Positions 25,675 to 33,371 of a DNA stretch of 57,965 nt are shown piece by piece. The DNA comes from Cyclobacteriaceae bacterium. GTDB lineage: Bacteria; Bacteroidota; Bacteroidia; Cytophagales; Cyclobacteriaceae. Every line of letters starts with the position of its first letter. Position 1 is the first letter of the stretch. The stretch lies in NCBI GenBank assembly GCA_015488485.1, contig WFNR01000150.1:1-57965 (forward strand), in the 5' to 3' direction. The position numbers were made by a program, and so were the translations under genes. The notes below the pieces were generated by a model, which saw only the letters and a program-made list of their open reading frames with translations, was not told the DNA's origin and ran no database searches.

Positions 25675-26006
25675 GATTTGGTTGATAAATCTAGACCCTA
25701 CTATTGGAGCTGAAATTCGTAAAACCAGACCAGCAATAATTGTTAATGATGATGCTTTAGGAAAATTGCCTCTTAAAGTCATAGTCCCCTTAACTGACTG
25801 GAAGGATCATTACCAGATAGCCCCCTGGATGATAAAAATTGAACCGGATGGTAAAAACAGGCTTAACAAAACATCTGCGGCCGATTGTTTCCAGGTTAGG
25901 TCTGTATCAAGAGCAAGATTCGTTAAAAAAATCGGTAGTATCTGAAGAAATATCGATGAATATTAAACAGGGGTTGGCAGTCGTATTATCTATTTACACC
26001 CTTTAA
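25661..26006 (+). pseudogene. MazF/PemK-like mRNA interferase with frameshifted C-terminus
   Basis: From the ATG at 25661 the frame reads NEIWLINLDPTIGAEIRKTRPAIIVN, then TSAADCFQVRSVSRARFVKKIG, the MazF/PemK core with its RPAIIV strand, and stops at TGA 25943-25945 after 94 residues. The usual last helix is present in another frame: SEEISMNIKQGLAVVLSIYTL up to TAA 26004-26006. A small indel near 25935-25942 (for example loss of TC from TCTCT) would explain it. The core RNase fold may still form, so toxicity of the short form cannot be excluded. A sequencing error is also possible. Confidence 0.72.
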
Positions 26007-26046
26007 AAAAAACCGATAAGCCGGCCGACCGTACAATCAATATACC

Positions 26047-26676
26047 ATGCTTGGAATGCCTATTACATTGCTGCTTTTTATTTGGTCTGTTTCATTGGTA
26101 GCCCAGCCGGTAAAAAATTATTACGACAACGGCCAGCTCAGAGAGAGCGGTTTGCTGGAAAATGGCCGTAAAAACGGGCGCTGGGACTTCTACTACCCCG
26201 ATGGCACCCGCCAGGCCACCGAATATTACCTCAACGACACGCTGCACGGCCCGGTTACCTACTACGATTTTGACGGCAACCTGAGCGGCCAGGAAAACTG
26301 GGTGCACGGCATGCTGCAGGATTCGGCCTACTACTACCACCCCAATGGCAACCTTGAGAAAAAAGGCCTGTACAAAAACGGTCTCTACGAAGGCATTTGG
26401 CAGTTCTACTACCCCAACGGCCGCTTGCGCAAGGTGGTGGGCTACCACCAGGGCGAACCCCACGGTATCTGGCGCTACTATACCGATAAGGGCCTGCTAC
26501 TCCAGGAAGGCCAATATGCCCACGGCAAGGAAACGGGCGAATGGAAGTTTTACAACAAAAAAGGCCGGCTACTCTATGTGGGCTCCTACGACAACGGCCA
26601 GCGCGTGGGCGAATGGTATATAGTGGATAAGCGCGGCAGAAAAAAGCCTGTGGATTACTCCGGTTGGAACAACTGA
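26047..26676 (+). CDS. YwqK/MORN-repeat protein, secreted
   Basis: 209 aa with a signal peptide (about 21 residues, ending SLVAQ). The rest is a run of about seven MORN-type repeats of the form YYxNGxLxxxGxYxxGxxxGxWxFY: YYDNGQLRESGLLENGRKNG, YYHPNGNLEKKGLYKNGLYE, FYYPNGRLRKVVGYHQGEP, YTDKGLLLQEGQYAHGKET, FYNKKGRLLYVGSYDNGQ. Such proteins are often auto-annotated as 'YwqK family antitoxin', but no toxin partner is encoded here, and a periplasmic or surface binding role fits better. It is convergent with the next gene, whose stop lies 29 bp beyond. Confidence 0.82.
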   Translation: MLGMPITLLLFIWSVSLVAQPVKNYYDNGQLRESGLLENGRKNGRWDFYYPDGTRQATEYYLNDTLHGPVTYYDFDGNLSGQENWVHGMLQDSAYYYHPNGNLEKKGLYKNGLYEGIWQFYYPNGRLRKVVGYHQGEPHGIWRYYTDKGLLLQEGQYAHGKETGEWKFYNKKGRLLYVGSYDNGQRVGEWYIVDKRGRKKPVDYSGWNN

Positions 26677-26704
26677 GGCGGAAGATTTTTGCAAATTTTC
26701 CGGG

Positions 26705-28162
26705 TTAGAATTCGCTTTGGATATTAAAAAACAAGCCGCTCTCCCCGATTGAATTGAATGAATATTCCAGGCGAATTACCACATCGTACATCGTAACGAA
26801 ATCAAGACCTACTCCCCCACCATATATCAACTTATCGGCCAGTAGCTGGTTGCCTTCGTAGTTGTAGGTATTTTTGGCATAGCCCACGTCAAAATAGGTC
26901 TTCAGATAGAGGGCATAGGGCACGTAGCGGAACTGCTCCATAGGAAATTTCTCCCAGCGGGTACTGCCCGACCACACTACTTTTTTAAGGGAGGTTTTAT
27001 TGGCAAAATAATACTGGCCGTGAATCACGTAGAGCTCATAGCCCCTGATCACATCATTGCGGAAACCCAGCCCCTTTACCATTGAATAGGGCTGATTATC
27101 AGGTCCACTCAAATAGAGGGATGAGTAATTTGACACGAAAAAACCCTTGGGTAATTTGACATAGCGGGCATAGCTGGCCTGAAAACGGGTAATATCTACA
27201 TCGTCAAACACCCCCAGACCCAGTTTTTCGATCGAAGCCTCCATTTTAAAACCGCTAAGCGGATAAGCCACAATATCGCGTTTATCGTAGCTGAAGCGGT
27301 ACTTGAGTGAGATATACTGCTGGCGGTTGCCGGCAATACCCAGGTAGTTGGGGTTAAGGGCTATTATGGTATCGGCAATCCAACTGTTGCTATAGCGCGC
27401 CTCCAGAAAATGGCGAACATAGAATGAATTGCGCCTGATATAATCGAAGCCGGTATAAAAGTTGGTTTTCAACAGGTTTTCAGAATCAAAAAATATACGC
27501 TTGTTCTCCACATTATTATAATGCAAATTGGTGTATTCTATATACTTAGCAAACAGGCTCAAACCATTCTGCTGGCTACGATCAATGTAAGGAAATTCAT
27601 ATTCCACTTCAAACCTGCGGGAATAGCCGAACTGGGCAGTGAGGGTCATGCGCTCGTTCATACCACGCATATTAAAATGGTACAGACTCAGCCCATAGAT
27701 TATGCGGCTCAGATCGGCATTTTGATTAACCCACCAGTCGTTGAAGTTACGGTCTATAATATCAATAAGTGGTATGGGAAAAAGGTACCAACGCTCCTCT
27801 ACCTTCACCACGATATCTACTTTGTCGTAGGCAAGCTCCAGTATGGCTACTTCTACCGTATTAAAAAGTTTGGTGTTGTAAATCTTATCCCGGTCGGTTT
27901 GCAACACCAACTCAAGGGTTTCGTAGGGGTACATTTTCCCTTTCGTCACCGAGAGCTCCCGCAAAATAATTTTATCCTTGGTTTTCTTGTTGCCGGTAAT
28001 GAAAATATTATCAATCAGCACCATCCGGGTATCAGCCGCTAACGAATCGGTCGTAGCCAGTGCCACGGTGTCCTGCTGCGCCCATACGGGTTGCCAGCCA
28101 GCCAGCAAACAGATGGCAAGTATTGCTATGCGAAACGAAGAACAAAAACTCTGAAAACCCAT
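26705..28162 (-). CDS. BamA/TamA (Omp85)-like outer-membrane protein with one POTRA domain
   Basis: 485 aa with a signal peptide (cleavage near PVWAQ). A single POTRA-like domain at ~45-125 (IDNIFITGNKKTKDKIILRE, YPYETLELVLQTDRDKIYNTKLFNTV) is followed by a ~16-strand barrel pattern with alternating aromatics. The barrel includes YGGGVGLDFVTMYDVVIRLEYSFN near the end, as in the D15/Omp85 C-terminus. Canonical BamA has five POTRAs, so this is a short paralog of a type common in Bacteroidota, with a role in outer-membrane protein or lipid traffic that remains unclear. It is on the same strand as the DUF2490 gene, 70 bp downstream of it. Confidence 0.83.
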   Translation of the reverse strand: MGFQSFCSSFRIAILAICLLAGWQPVWAQQDTVALATTDSLAADTRMVLIDNIFITGNKKTKDKIILRELSVTKGKMYPYETLELVLQTDRDKIYNTKLFNTVEVAILELAYDKVDIVVKVEERWYLFPIPLIDIIDRNFNDWWVNQNADLSRIIYGLSLYHFNMRGMNERMTLTAQFGYSRRFEVEYEFPYIDRSQQNGLSLFAKYIEYTNLHYNNVENKRIFFDSENLLKTNFYTGFDYIRRNSFYVRHFLEARYSNSWIADTIIALNPNYLGIAGNRQQYISLKYRFSYDKRDIVAYPLSGFKMEASIEKLGLGVFDDVDITRFQASYARYVKLPKGFFVSNYSSLYLSGPDNQPYSMVKGLGFRNDVIRGYELYVIHGQYYFANKTSLKKVVWSGSTRWEKFPMEQFRYVPYALYLKTYFDVGYAKNTYNYEGNQLLADKLIYGGGVGLDFVTMYDVVIRLEYSFNSIGESGLFFNIQSEF

Positions 28163-28232
28163 ACGCCACTACCCGCAGGCAGTATTATAAAGCAACAAAG
28201 GTAATAAGCCTGCCCGCATATCGCCAGCTTGC

Positions 28233-28922
28233 TCAAAATTTATAAAACAAGCGGAAACGCAACACATCTATGTCAGGGATAAACAACTGCAGGGTCTCGT
28301 TTAGGTAGATAATCATATACTGCACCTCTAACCGCCAAGATTCGTTGATATGGTTACCCAGAGCAAAAATAAGTCTGTTATGATCAAACAATACCGGTAA
28401 ATCGCGGTTGTTTATATCGCGCAACACTTCAAAGCGCAATGCCCCATAAAAAGGCGACCGTTTCAATCCCAAATTAAAATCGGGACTCCGCAGGCCGATT
28501 CGGTAACGAAACCGGTGTGCGAAACGCTGAAAACTGTTGCCGTTGCTAAAATACCAACGCTGGTCAAGGCCCGCTCTATGGTCCACATGCAGCCAGCTTA
28601 ACTTCGGCCAGTACACATTCACATACTCATAAGTACGCCATTCCAGCAGTTCATAACTCCCCGGCTGCCAGGTATCGAAATTGGCTCCCCCCACTTGCAA
28701 GCGCCACCACTCCACCGGCTGGTACCCGACAACCGGCCGTATATAAGCCGTTTGCCAGCCTGAAGCCGGCAAGATACGATAGCCGAAATCTCCTCCTATT
28801 TGCCATTTGTCGTTTAGGTGACCCGTAACAGTCATATCGCTCCACACCTCAAAGTCCCTGGCCTGTGCCAGTGCAAGTATAGGCAGGATAAAAAATAGGC
28901 AATAGACAAAAATCGATTTCAT
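28233..28922 (-). CDS. DUF2490 outer-membrane-like protein
   Basis: 229 aa with a signal peptide (cleavage near ALAQA). The body has alternating aromatic strands (DFEVWSDMTVTGHLNDKWQIGGDFGYRI, QRWYFSNGNSFQRFAHRFRYRIG) and ends in FRLFYKF, as an outer-membrane beta barrel would. This is the pattern of DUF2490, frequent in Bacteroidota and of unknown function. It is divergent from nothing and stands 110 bp from the tRNA mosaic. Confidence 0.8.
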   Translation of the reverse strand: MKSIFVYCLFFILPILALAQARDFEVWSDMTVTGHLNDKWQIGGDFGYRILPASGWQTAYIRPVVGYQPVEWWRLQVGGANFDTWQPGSYELLEWRTYEYVNVYWPKLSWLHVDHRAGLDQRWYFSNGNSFQRFAHRFRYRIGLRSPDFNLGLKRSPFYGALRFEVLRDINNRDLPVLFDHNRLIFALGNHINESWRLEVQYMIIYLNETLQLFIPDIDVLRFRLFYKF

Positions 28923-29032
28923 AACACTTAACCCTGCAAAGAAAAGCAGTTTACTCCTTTTGCACTTATTGAAGTGAACAGTTTAGCCATAACCAAGTAG
29001 CAACCGGTATGGTTCCCGTATTGTTTATTTAA

Positions 29033-29095
29033 GGTGAAAAACCTGGTGTCCTGTCATTTTAATTGGCAAAATTATCCGAAAATTCTGCGATACAT
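29033..29095 (-). pseudogene. Joined remnants: GIY-YIG gene 3' tail and tRNA-Glu anticodon piece
   Basis: On the minus strand, ~29095-29054 is similar (about 70% by eye over ~45 nt) to the 3' end of the intact GIY-YIG gene and the bases just after it. It is followed directly by GGACACCAGGTTTTTC, the anticodon-arm part of tRNA-Glu with one change. The join is at the same tRNA position as the junction at 29240/29241, so this is an older copy of the same arrangement. Confidence 0.65.
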
Positions 29096-29100
29096 TCATA

Positions 29101-29129
29101 AAAAAAGCCCTGAACAAAAGTTCAAGGCT
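29101..29129 (-). terminator. Rho-independent terminator, copy 1 of tRNA-Glu terminator
   Basis: Read on the minus strand: AGCCTTGAAC-TTTT-GTTCAGGGCT followed by a T-run. It stands 11 bp downstream of the broken tRNA-Glu copy 29141-29240 and is a close copy of the terminator at 29521-29549. Confidence 0.85.
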
Positions 29130-29140
29130 TTCTGTTTTCG

Positions 29141-29240
29141 TAGCCCGTAGGGGAATCCCTGCCGGTCGCAGGGCGGGAACCCCTGTCGCAGGATGCCACC
29201 CTGTGGGTGGTCACCCGGTAGGGTGAAAAACCTGGCGTCC
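29141..29240 (-). pseudogene. Broken tRNA-Glu copy (3' part) with two hairpin insertions
   Basis: Compared with the intact tRNA at 29561-29632, this copy holds the acceptor 3' strand, T arm, variable region and anticodon arm, and ends at GGACGCC. It lacks the D arm and acceptor 5' strand. It has a ~19-nt insertion in the T arm (29158-29176, hairpin CCCTGC/GCAGGG) and a 30-nt insertion in the anticodon loop (29196-29225, two hairpins). It cannot make a working tRNA. At 29240/29241 it is joined to bases following the GIY-YIG gene. Confidence 0.8.
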
Positions 29241-29260
29241 AGACACTTCAAATGATAAAA

Positions 29261-29506
29261 CTAACTGAAAATTCTTCGATAAAGTTGCTCTTTGGCAAAA
29301 CTGTTCTTTTTCAGTTCTATCTTACGCTTGCGAGCCAAAGTTTTGGTGGAATAAGCCTCATAATAGACCAGTTCCATTGGCAACTTATGCTTGATTGATT
29401 TTGTTTTACCCTGGTTATGCTCTTTCAGTCTTTGAACTATGTCACCTGTGCTACCAATATAGGTGGTACCATCCTTTAGACTTTTCAATACATATACAAA
29501 GTACAT
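29261..29506 (-). CDS. Small GIY-YIG nuclease family protein
   Basis: 81 aa, close to full length for single-domain UPF0213/YhbQ-like GIY-YIG proteins. The start MYFVYVLKSLKDGTTYIGSTGDIVQRLKEHN carries the GIY-equivalent VYV (4-6), YIG (16-18), and the likely catalytic Arg26. LVYYEAYSTKTLARKRKIELKK follows, with Glu64 as candidate metal ligand. Isolated GIY-YIG domains act as structure- or site-specific DNA nucleases in several mobile systems, while many chromosomal ones have no known role. It lies between two tRNA-Glu copies with their terminators, and fragments of the same gene lie at both sides. Confidence 0.85.
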   Translation of the reverse strand: MYFVYVLKSLKDGTTYIGSTGDIVQRLKEHNQGKTKSIKHKLPMELVYYEAYSTKTLARKRKIELKKNSFAKEQLYRRIFS

Positions 29507-29520
29507 GAAGACAAATTAAC

Positions 29521-29549
29521 AAAAAAGCCCTGAACATAAGTCCAAGGCT
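29521..29549 (-). terminator. Rho-independent terminator of the intact tRNA-Glu
   Basis: On the minus strand: AGCCTTGGAC-TTAT-GTTCAGGGCT followed by TTTTTT (two mismatches in the stem), 11 bp downstream of the tRNA. It would also separate the tRNA transcript from the GIY-YIG gene behind it. Confidence 0.8.
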
Positions 29550-29560
29550 TGCTGTTTTCG

Positions 29561-29632
29561 TAGCCCGTAGGGGAATCGAACCCCTGTTACCAGGATGAAA
29601 ACCTGGCGTCCTAACCCCTAGACGAACGGGCC
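29561..29632 (-). tRNA. tRNA-Glu (anticodon TTC)
   Basis: 72 nt on the minus strand with a full cloverleaf. The acceptor is GGCCCGT pairing with ACGGGCT (G-T at position 1-72), with discriminator A. The anticodon arm is CCAGG-TTTTCAT-CCTGG with TTC at 34-36, and the T arm is AGGGG-TTCGATT-CCCCT. CCA is not encoded. This is the only intact copy in a block of duplicated pieces. The promoter at 29811-29841 lies beyond a broken copy, so the tRNA would be made from a longer precursor. Confidence 0.96.
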
Positions 29633-29650
29633 ATAAGCAATTTATTTTCG

Positions 29651-29771
29651 CACAGTCGCTCTTTTGCTAAACTGTTACCAGGATGCCACCCTGCGGGTGG
29701 TCACCCGTTAGGGTGAAAAACCTGGCGTCCCACCCTCACGGGTGGCAAGCGAACCCCTAGACGAACGGGCC
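29651..29771 (-). pseudogene. Broken tRNA-Glu copy (5' part) with two hairpin insertions, fused to a GIY-YIG fragment
   Basis: From 29771 down the minus strand reads the tRNA-Glu acceptor 5' strand and D arm, then a ~21-nt insertion (29731-29751, hairpin CCACCC/GGGTGG). The anticodon 5' half follows, then a 30-nt insertion in the anticodon loop (29686-29715), then CATCCTGGTAACAG. At the shared word AACAG it switches to a piece similar to the GIY-YIG gene 3' region (TTTAGCAAAAGAGCGACTG, 29672-29651). T arm and acceptor 3' strand are absent. It complements the broken copy at 29141-29240, as if one insertion-bearing tRNA had been split in two. Confidence 0.78.
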
Positions 29772-29810
29772 ATTTTCTTTTTCTCCTCGACCGCTTGCCG
29801 AAAAGTGTTG

Positions 29811-29841
29811 CAAATATAGCGGTTGGATTTATTTTGCCAAA
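29811..29841 (-). promoter_or_regulatory. Canonical Bacteroidota promoter of the tRNA-Glu locus
   Basis: On the minus strand TTTG, a 19-bp spacer and TATATTTG match the -33/-7 consensus (TTTG, N19, TAnnTTTG) without mismatch. Transcription would start near 29804, about 33 nt before the first base of the broken 5' copy, and run on to the intact tRNA-Glu. Confidence 0.75.
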
Positions 29842-29916
29842 CCGGGTAAAGAATATTTTATTTTTTTACTCTACAGAACCGCTCCCCCATGTCAGCAAGA
29901 CTTTCCTGCGGTTTTA

Positions 29917-30958
<1,042 letters not shown>

Positions 30959-30977
30959 ATCTTGTCTTTATAAAAAC

Positions 30978-31012
30978 AAAAAAGCTGCTATCAACTGATG
31001 GCAGCTTTTTTT
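30978..31012. terminator. Bidirectional terminator between gapA and yebC
   Basis: An A6 run, the 9-bp stem GCTGCTATC / GATGGCAGC (one G-T) with loop AACT, then a T7 run. It can stop transcription in both directions, matching the convergent gapA (plus) and yebC (minus). Confidence 0.9.
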
Positions 31013-31032
31013 ATTCCCTAAGCATTATACTT

Positions 31033-31779
31033 CTATTCCAACGTCTGCAATTGTTCGTCTTTAGCTTCAATATTATGAAAAACTTTCTGCACATCATCGT
31101 CATCTTCCAGCGCCTCGATGCAGCGCATGGCTTTCTGAAATTCCTCATCACTTAAGCTGACGGTGGTTGTGGGAATGCGCATCAATTCGGCATTCTCCGG
31201 CTCCAGGCCCAGCTCTTCCATCTTCTTCTGCATCTTACCAAAATCTTCCATGGCGCAGGTAATGGTCATCACCCCGTCCTCTACCTCTACATCCTCAGCC
31301 CCGGCATCTATTAGCTCCAGCGTCAGTTCATCCTCATCACGGTCTTCCGGTAGCTGCAGGGTAAATACCCCTTTACGCTCAAACAGGTATTCTACCGAAC
31401 CGTTGGTACCCAGCGCTCCGCCATATTTTGAAAAAATAGCGCGTACAGAAGCCACCGTGCGGTTCAGGTTGTCGGTGGTGCACTCTACAAATACCGCCAC
31501 GCCATGCGGAGCGTAGCCTTCGTAAGTAACCTCATGATAATCGGCCGAATCGGCACCAGTAGCCTTTTTGATAGCCCGCTCTATGTTGTCCTTAGGCATA
31601 TTTTGCCCCTTGGCATTTTGTATGGCCAGCCGCAGGCGCGGATTGGCCTCCGGATCGGGACCGCCCAGTTTGGCTGCTACCGATATTTCTTTTATCAGTT
31701 TGGTAAATATCTTGCCTCTTTTGGCATCGTTGGCACCTTTTTTACGCTTGATGGTACTCCATTTACTATGGCCACTCAT
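31033..31779 (-). CDS. yebC: YebC/PmpR family DNA-binding regulatory protein
   Basis: 248 aa, normal length. The start SGHSKWSTIKRKKGANDAKRGKIFTKLIKEI and the AIQNAKGQNMPKDNIERAIKKATG stretch are diagnostic. The C-terminal half holds the acidic DEDELTLELIDAGAEDVEVEDG region. Family members act as transcription regulators, and recent work links YebC-type proteins to ribosomes stalled at proline runs; which applies here is open. A TATTTTTG -7 element precedes the gene. Confidence 0.95.
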   Translation of the reverse strand: MSGHSKWSTIKRKKGANDAKRGKIFTKLIKEISVAAKLGGPDPEANPRLRLAIQNAKGQNMPKDNIERAIKKATGADSADYHEVTYEGYAPHGVAVFVECTTDNLNRTVASVRAIFSKYGGALGTNGSVEYLFERKGVFTLQLPEDRDEDELTLELIDAGAEDVEVEDGVMTITCAMEDFGKMQKKMEELGLEPENAELMRIPTTTVSLSDEEFQKAMRCIEALEDDDDVQKVFHNIEAKDEQLQTLE

Positions 31780-31806
31780 TTCAACAGATTTTTAGGTTTA
31801 GCTTGT

Positions 31807-31814
31807 CAAAAATA
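31807..31814 (-). promoter_or_regulatory. Candidate -7 element for yebC
   Basis: TATTTTTG on the minus strand fits TAnnTTTG and lies 27 bp upstream of the yebC ATG, giving a leader of about 20 nt. No clear -33 word is seen. Confidence 0.35.
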
Positions 31815-31823
31815 AAAGCAATT

Positions 31824-32693
31824 TTACTTTCGGACTATATTTTCTGTGCGGTTCTTATACCAAACGTTCAAAATAACCGCCACTACAATGATGATAATGC
31901 CCAATGCCGAACGCAGGTTATAAGTTTCGTCAAACAATACCCAGCCAAAGAAAATAGCGAAAACAATACCGATATATTGTATGGAAGAAATCTTGGATAG
32001 CGTATCGGACTGATAGGCTTTGGTAAGAAAATACTGGGCAAATTGGGTAGCCACGCCTACCCCGATAAGCATAGCCAGCTCAAACCAGGTAGGTGTAAGC
32101 CAGTGGCTAAGCAAATAAACACCGGTAATCGGGATGGTGACCAATGGAAAATAAAAAATAATGACCAACGGATGTTCAGTGCTACGTAATTTGCGAATAC
32201 TATTATAGGCCAGGCCGGCCGACATGGCCCCACACACACCGAGCAGCACCTGTTGCCAGGTTATGCGCGGGTCGAAACCCTGAATAGCCACCACACCGGC
32301 AAAAGCCATAGCGAAAAACAGCCATTGCAGCGGTTTTACCCGCTCGTGTAGGATAAAGATGCCCAACAACGAAGTGAACACCGGTGATAAATACTGAATA
32401 GCGACAGCCGATCCCAGCGGCATCATTTTAATGGTAGCAAAGAAAAACAGCAGTCCGGCCGAACCGGCCAGCCCCCTGATAATCAACCATTTTTTATTAT
32501 TACCCCAGATGGGCACATGCTGTTTTTTGAGAATGGCATAGCTCATAACCAGCGATACCACCGACCTGAAAAACACAATCTCTACCGCCCCGATACGCGG
32601 TATGTACTTGATAAGCACATTCATCAGGGCAAAAAACATGGTGGCCAGCACCATGTACAGCACCCCTCTGTTTTTAGGGTTTGATGCGGCCAT
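31824..32693 (-). CDS. EamA/DMT-superfamily transporter
   Basis: 289 aa with ten hydrophobic helices in two EamA repeats (start VLYMVLATMFFALMNVLIKYIP; second half from AMSAGLAYNSIRKLR). Drug/metabolite transporters of this type export small metabolites across the inner membrane; the substrate is not predictable. The start overlaps the end of the ABC ATPase gene by 20 bp on the same strand, so the two are probably one transcript although their functions look unrelated. Confidence 0.88.
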   Translation of the reverse strand: MAASNPKNRGVLYMVLATMFFALMNVLIKYIPRIGAVEIVFFRSVVSLVMSYAILKKQHVPIWGNNKKWLIIRGLAGSAGLLFFFATIKMMPLGSAVAIQYLSPVFTSLLGIFILHERVKPLQWLFFAMAFAGVVAIQGFDPRITWQQVLLGVCGAMSAGLAYNSIRKLRSTEHPLVIIFYFPLVTIPITGVYLLSHWLTPTWFELAMLIGVGVATQFAQYFLTKAYQSDTLSKISSIQYIGIVFAIFFGWVLFDETYNLRSALGIIIIVVAVILNVWYKNRTENIVRK

Positions 32694-33354
32694 CTTCGAT
32701 AGTCAGCTTGCGGTCGGCCATAGCCGCCAGAGCCGGATTGTGGGTTACGATTACGAAGCCGGTGCCAAGCTCCTGCCGCAAATCAAAAAACAACTTGTGC
32801 AGCTCTTCGGCATTGTGCGAATCGAGGTTGCCGCTGGGCTCATCGGCAAACACCAGGGCCGGATTGTTGACCAGGGCGCGGGCCACAGCCGTACGCTGCT
32901 GCTCACCACCTGACAGTTGCGATGGCTTATGATTGAGCCGTTCTTCCAGACCCAGCATAGCCAGCAACTCACGGGCACGGGCTTCTACTTCCTTATCGGG
33001 TCGTTTGCCAATGTAACCGGGAATACACACATTTTCCAGGGCCGTAAACTCCGGCAGCAGATTGTGAAACTGAAACACAAAGCCGATACGCCTGTTGCGA
33101 AAATAAGCCAGCTCCCTGGCCGGTAGTTTACTTATTGTCTTACCCTCCATTTCCACCTTACCCTTATCGGGCCGGTCGAGGGTGCCCAAAATATGCAGCA
33201 AAGTGCTCTTGCCAGCCCCTGAGGCGCCCACCACCGATACGATTTCGGCCTCGTTCACCGTCAGGTCAATGCCTTTCAGCACATCTACATCGCCATAAGA
33301 TTTATGGATGCCGGTAGCCTGTAATAGCGGGTGGTCGCTCATGGGGTCAAACAT
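32674..33354 (-). CDS. LolD-like ABC transporter ATP-binding protein
   Basis: 226 aa. Walker A GASGAGKST, signature LSGGEQQRTAVARAL and Walker B LVFADEPSGNLD are complete, with the YFRNRRIGFVFQFHNLLPEFTALENVCIP Q-loop region of the LolD/MacB group. Such ATPases drive lipoprotein release or export with FtsX-type permeases, which are not in this window. An alternative start at 33342 (MSDHPLLQ) is four codons shorter and looks equally good. It is followed, with overlap, by the DMT transporter gene. Confidence 0.9.
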   Translation of the reverse strand: MFDPMSDHPLLQATGIHKSYGDVDVLKGIDLTVNEAEIVSVVGASGAGKSTLLHILGTLDRPDKGKVEMEGKTISKLPARELAYFRNRRIGFVFQFHNLLPEFTALENVCIPGYIGKRPDKEVEARARELLAMLGLEERLNHKPSQLSGGEQQRTAVARALVNNPALVFADEPSGNLDSHNAEELHKLFFDLRQELGTGFVIVTHNPALAAMADRKLTIEDGRIKP

Positions 33355-33371
33355 AAGAAATGTTGCTGCAA

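Noticed and set aside
26047-26676. Antitoxin role for the YwqK/MORN protein
   Set aside because: The label is common in automatic annotation, but the protein is secreted and no toxin gene is adjacent; the MazEF-like pair upstream already has its own antitoxin.
29033-29841. CRISPR array because of repeated words near 29.1-29.8 kb
   Set aside because: The repeats are tRNA-Glu copies, terminators and nuclease fragments at irregular spacing, without regular spacers or cas genes.
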